Shown here piece by piece: positions 61,741 through 64,000 of a DNA stretch of 64,000 nucleotides. The notes under the pieces were generated by a model. That model ran no database searches. It was given only the letters and a program-made list of their open reading frames with translations, and was not told where the DNA came from. Numbering within the stretch: position 1 is the first letter of the stretch; the number at the start of each line of letters is the position of its first letter. The DNA comes from Terriglobia bacterium (lineage in GTDB: Bacteria; Acidobacteriota; Terriglobia; Terriglobales; Acidobacteriaceae). Location of the stretch: NCBI GenBank assembly GCA_020073665.1, contig JAIQEU010000009.1:1-64000 (forward strand). The letters run 5' to 3'. Position numbers and translations under genes: made by a program.

Positions 61741-61779
61741 GGTAGCTCCTGGGATTCTCGCCGTCGGACTTGGCTATGC

Positions 61780-62178
61780 CTACCCCATCATGCTGGCGTG
61801 TTCGGGTTGGATCTTGTACAGCACCCGCACCTCTCCGGGCTGCCCGTAGGGATACTTGTCCGCATCCAGATACTTCTTCGCCATCTTGTCGATGTGCTGC
61901 AGGGCGCCCTCCTCCGTGATCTCTACCACTCGGCCGCGAATTTCCAGGTAACGGTAGGGATTGTCAGGATCGATGATGGCCAGAGCCACTCGCGGATCAC
62001 GGCGCAGGTTGCGATCCTTCTGGCGGCCCTTGGCGGAATTGATTATTACGTGCGAGCCATCAAAGTCGCACCACACTGGTGTCACCTGCGGACGGCCATC
62101 GGGCATGATGGTGGCCAGGCTGGCAAAGGCGCGCTTGTTGAACAGATCGCGGTATTTCTCGGGAATGGCTTCAGACAT
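61780..62178 (-). CDS. PPOX-class (pyridoxamine-oxidase-fold) F420/FMN-dependent protein
   Basis: The 132-residue protein is a split-barrel flavin or F420 protein: LFNKRAFASLATIMPDGRPQVTPVWCDFDGSHVIINSAKGRQKDRNLRRDPRVALAIIDPDNPYRYLEIRGRVVEIT. The PDGRPQVTPVW and RKDRNLRRDPRVAL-type segments match the PPOX-class F420-dependent oxidoreductases (TIGR03618-like). Length is typical. It could reduce an unsaturated or nitro compound with F420H2. Whether this organism makes F420 cannot be judged from the window. Confidence 0.85.
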   Translation of the reverse strand: MSEAIPEKYRDLFNKRAFASLATIMPDGRPQVTPVWCDFDGSHVIINSAKGRQKDRNLRRDPRVALAIIDPDNPYRYLEIRGRVVEITEEGALQHIDKMAKKYLDADKYPYGQPGEVRVLYKIQPEHASMMG

Positions 62179-62490
62179 GAATGCCTCCTCGAAATGTGAG
62201 CAGATGGAAAAGGTCCACGGGAATTATAGCTGGTGCGTCCTCGAATCGATGCTTTGCTCATCAGGCGTATCTCCGCGATGGGAGCGATTTTCTCCGCGAT
62301 ATTCACAATGGTTGGCACCGGTGCCGCAGCCGATTCTTCCGCTCCCAGAATTTCGTTGCTTCGAAAAACCGCGCCCCGGCTGGTCGCCCCGCAGCGATGC
62401 CGGCCTGGCGCTGCACCAGTTTCGGTTCATATGCCTGTGAACCAGCTGCACTCGATTGATTTGTGGATAGATACAGCCGCACTGTTTTTG
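62179..62490. other. Gene-free stretch upstream of the PPOX gene
   Basis: No convincing gene. Frames on both strands (for example 62234-62544 plus, 62224-62763 minus) lack family resemblance and a good ribosome-binding site. The region next to 62178 must hold the PPOX promoter. The rest leads into the structured-RNA candidate. Confidence 0.4.
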
Positions 62491-62518
62491 TTGACTCGAA
62501 GAATGGAAAGAGTAAAAA
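62491..62518 (+). promoter_or_regulatory. Possible promoter of the structured-RNA candidate
   Basis: TTGACT (62491-62496), a 16-base spacer and TAAAAA (62513-62518) resemble a sigma70 promoter pointing right, with transcription expected to begin near 62525, just ahead of the first RNA-like domain. No open frame of note follows. Confidence 0.45.
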
Positions 62519-62521
62519 CAT

Positions 62522-62682
62522 ACTCGTTCTTTGACAGCTTCTGAAGTTTTTCCGGTTGGCGCGGCGTCCGGGGCTCGAGCGTAGTCACTCTCCACATCGC
62601 AAGATGATGGAGGGAGGGCGAGTGAGGGTCTATAGCAAAGCGCTGGTCGAGGAGAACAGGAAGATTTGTTGAAGGCAAGATA
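62522..62682 (+). ncRNA. Candidate structured RNA, first domain
   Basis: TCCGG (62551-62555) pairs with CCGGG (62568-62572) across a 12-base loop that starts TTGGCG. A hairpin at 62590-62612 has a 9-bp stem with one bulge and a GCAA (GNRA) tetraloop, closed further out by CACT/AGTG (62586-62624). Then come the shared words AGGGTCTA (62625), AAAGCG (62637) and CTGGTCGAG (62643). The ends can also pair in short blocks: CTTC/GAAG (62538, 62671), TCTT/AAGA (62528, 62677) and ACTC/GAGT (62522, 62683). The last GAGT also belongs to the next domain's closing stem. No known class was recognised. Confidence 0.5.
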
Positions 62683-62850
62683 GAGTCCCGAGGCGTTACG
62701 CTGGTTTGTCCGGTTGGCGGTGAGCCCGGAGCCCGAGCAACGATCGCGCGTCGTAACCCGCAAGGAAGCGACGCAGACAGGTCGGCAAGGGTCTAAAGCG
62801 AGCTACTGGCCGAGAGGAATGAGCGTAACACCACCTCGGGACTCTTATTT
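62683..62850 (+). ncRNA. Candidate structured RNA, second domain
   Basis: A long-range stem closes the domain: GAGTCCCGAGG (62683-62693) with CCTCGGGACTC (62834-62844), 11 bp. It continues after an internal loop as GTTACGCT (62695-62702) with AGCGTAAC (62822-62829). Inside, TCCGG/CCGGA (62709/62726) again has a 12-base loop starting TTGGCG. A hairpin GCGTCG/CGACGC (62748/62769) has a GCAA apex. AGGGTCTA (62788), AAAGCG (62795) and CTGGCCGAG (62806) occur in the same order as in the first domain. T-rich sequence follows the closing stem. The helices are kept while their sequences differ, which favours RNA structure. Confidence 0.55.
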
Positions 62851-62932
62851 TCTTGCGGTGGCTGGGTGGTCAGCGCGGCCTCATACATCCTCTCCTCCCC
62901 CGATCGTGGCTCGCTGACCACTAGCCGCTCCG

Positions 62933-63616
62933 TTACGGCCCCTGCTTCACCTGCAGCTTCTCTTTCGTCACCAGGCGCGCGCGGTAGATCTGATTGATGG
63001 GAGCCACCTCGGCGACCGCATCCACGTTCACCTCGTAGGTGCCATAGGGCAAGGTCTCTCCGAACGCAATCTCGAACTCGCGTGCGTTCTTCTTCAGCTT
63101 GAAATGCTGGTATCCGAGCGCTGTGGCGCGCCCGGTCTCGTTCACGGCCACCACGATCACTGTTAGATCAAAATCTTGGGCGGTGTCATTGGAGGCCTTG
63201 ATTGCGCCTTCGATTCTTTGGCCCGTGATCCGGGGATACCGACTCCACTCGACGAACAGCGGGCTCACTACCAGCAACGTCAGGGCCTGGCTTCTCTGGT
63301 ACGCGGGGCGGCCGCTGTCGGTGACAGTGACCGTGAAGTGGAATTCCCCCGGCGCCGAGGGAGCGCCGCTCAGCATTCCATCCTTACTCAGCCCAACGCC
63401 GCCCGGCAGCGCGCCATCGGTGACCTCCCACTTCAAAGGGGCGATCCCGCCCTCCGCCTGTAACTGAAACCGGAACGGCTGACGCAGGAACGCTTTGGGC
63501 AACGTAGTCGTCCGGACAGCCAGGGGTGGCCCGGTGGCAGCCCCTTGTTGCCCCACTGCCAGCCCCGCCAGGCAGGCGCTCAAGAACATGGCCAAAATTG
63601 CTTTGCTCGGCATCAT
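62933..63616 (-). CDS. Secreted protein with Ig-like (He_PIG) domain
   Basis: From the ATG at 63616 the 227-residue protein has a signal peptide (KAILAMFLSACLAGLAVGQ). A putative Ig domain follows (LPKAFLRQPFRFQLQAEGGIAPLKWEVTDGALPGGVGLSKDGMLSGAPSAPGEFHFTVTVTDS), the He_PIG pattern of bacterial surface proteins. The C-terminal 110 residues (LFVEWSRYPRITGQRIEGAIKASNDTAQDFDLTVIVVAVNETGRATALGYQHFKLKK) look like a second beta sandwich. The frame extends to 63850, but the upstream part has no signal or homology; the 79-residue extension is judged noncoding. Likely periplasmic or extracellular, function unknown. Confidence 0.72.
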   Translation of the reverse strand: MMPSKAILAMFLSACLAGLAVGQQGAATGPPLAVRTTTLPKAFLRQPFRFQLQAEGGIAPLKWEVTDGALPGGVGLSKDGMLSGAPSAPGEFHFTVTVTDSGRPAYQRSQALTLLVVSPLFVEWSRYPRITGQRIEGAIKASNDTAQDFDLTVIVVAVNETGRATALGYQHFKLKKNAREFEIAFGETLPYGTYEVNVDAVAEVAPINQIYRARLVTKEKLQVKQGP

Positions 63617-63852
63617 GATGATTTTCGAACGCCACAGCTCCGAGAACTTGCAATAGCGACACACCCAACCCATGGCAAACCACGAAACGGCCAGCTGTGC
63701 CTCTGGGACATTATAGGGTCGCATGCCAACTGCCTCTGCAATTACCCTCCTGGGGCCGCCCCAGCTCTTCCAGCGCACCCTCTGGCGGGCCCCCTCGACG
63801 CCCCCTCCGCCCTCACGATAAGCTAGATAGTTTTCGGAGGGAGGTCGCAAGC

Positions 63853-64000
63853 ATGCGTGAAGCAGTTGGCCGGTTGTGGCCCGAGATCCAGTGGATCGAG
63901 AACCCGAAATTGCGCGAGCAAGTCACCCAGACCTGGATCAAGGCGCTGGAGCGCAGTCCCCTGAAGCCCGATGACCTGAACCACATTCCGTTCACGCTGC
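63853..64000 (+). CDS. Probable HD-domain hydrolase, N-terminal fragment
   Basis: An ATG with GGAGG about 10 bases upstream opens a frame that runs off the right edge: MREAVGRLWPEIQWIENPKL, then a tryptophan-containing helix and LNHIPFTL. The pattern (PExxWIxxPxLREQVxxTW, PxDLxxIPFTL) resembles the start of small metal-dependent HD phosphohydrolases, but the HD residues themselves would lie beyond the window. It diverges from the Ig-like protein gene. Confidence 0.5.
   Translation, partial: MREAVGRLWPEIQWIENPKLREQVTQTWIKALERSPLKPDDLNHIPFTL

Noticed and set aside
62224-62763. 179-codon minus-strand frame over the gene-free stretch
   Set aside because: No ribosome-binding site or domain; low-complexity composition; the RNA-like pairing explains the conservation between the two units better.
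62683-62850. 6S RNA (ssrS)
   Set aside because: Length and a long closing stem would fit, but the interior shows several separate hairpins and a second homologous unit, not the single open bubble of 6S RNA. A covariance search is needed to be sure.
62522-62850. Tandem glycine or c-di-GMP-I riboswitch
   Set aside because: The shared words do not match the conserved cores of these classes that I know, and no plausible regulated gene follows on the plus strand.

Overview
The window looks like a high-GC (roughly 60 %) Gram-negative soil bacterium, most likely an Acidobacteriota. That is inferred from the Oar-like TonB-dependent receptor with an N-terminal carboxypeptidase-regulatory domain, the GloVer-type tandem-repeat protein, a CadC-like winged-helix regulator, bamA next to ompH/skp, and many secreted or lipoprotein genes. 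No rRNA, tRNA, CRISPR array, insertion sequence or integrase was seen.

Region 1 (about 0.6-16.3 kb) is a sugar-use locus. A minus-strand operon (class I aldolase, FGGY kinase, fucose/arabinose-isomerase-like protein, secreted amidohydrolase) diverges from a plus-strand series: AraD-type epimerase, HAD phosphatase, LacI-family regulator, NagB-like protein, PfkB kinase, GH36-like lipoprotein and a TonB-dependent receptor. Three copies of one near-palindromic 12-bp operator (TGAAACGTTACA or its complement) sit on sigma70-like promoters in front of the aldolase operon, the NagB/PfkB pair and the GH36/receptor pair. This makes the locus one probable LacI regulon covering outer-membrane uptake, glycoside cleavage, isomerisation, phosphorylation, epimerisation and aldol cleavage. 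The sugar is not known. The NagB-like protein has Gln where the deaminase has its catalytic Glu.

Region 2 (16.4-33.6 kb) carries an APC permease, a GH19-type endolysin-like protein, a small basic protein, a glycosyltransferase, then a mostly minus-strand housekeeping block: glyA, a GNAT, rpiB, an alpha/beta hydrolase, alr, a TonB-like protein, ompH, bamA and a molybdopterin oxidoreductase.

Region 3 (33-44 kb) holds rplM-rpsI-rpsB-tsf-pyrH and frr. A plus-strand pair of M16 peptidase genes with complementary half active sites separates pyrH from frr. An FtsX-like permease, a lipoprotein and mltG follow. Many intergenic gaps of regions 2 and 3 hold short arrays of degenerate words repeating every 7 (once 8) bases, often as inverted pairs.

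Region 4 (44-53 kb) is regulatory: a sigma54 response regulator with its histidine kinase, then phoB-phoR-phoU without pst genes, and an orphan hydantoinase A-type gene.

Region 5 (52-64 kb) contains a DinB-like protein, an N-terminally short sucA, an agmatinase-family protein, DUF302 and DUF202 proteins, rpiA, a GloVer protein, a cysteine-desulfurase-like protein, homoserine dehydrogenase (probably starting at ATT) and a PPOX protein. A 750-base gene-free stretch holds two tandem homologous domains that look like structured RNA. An Ig-like protein and the start of a probable HD-domain gene end the window.
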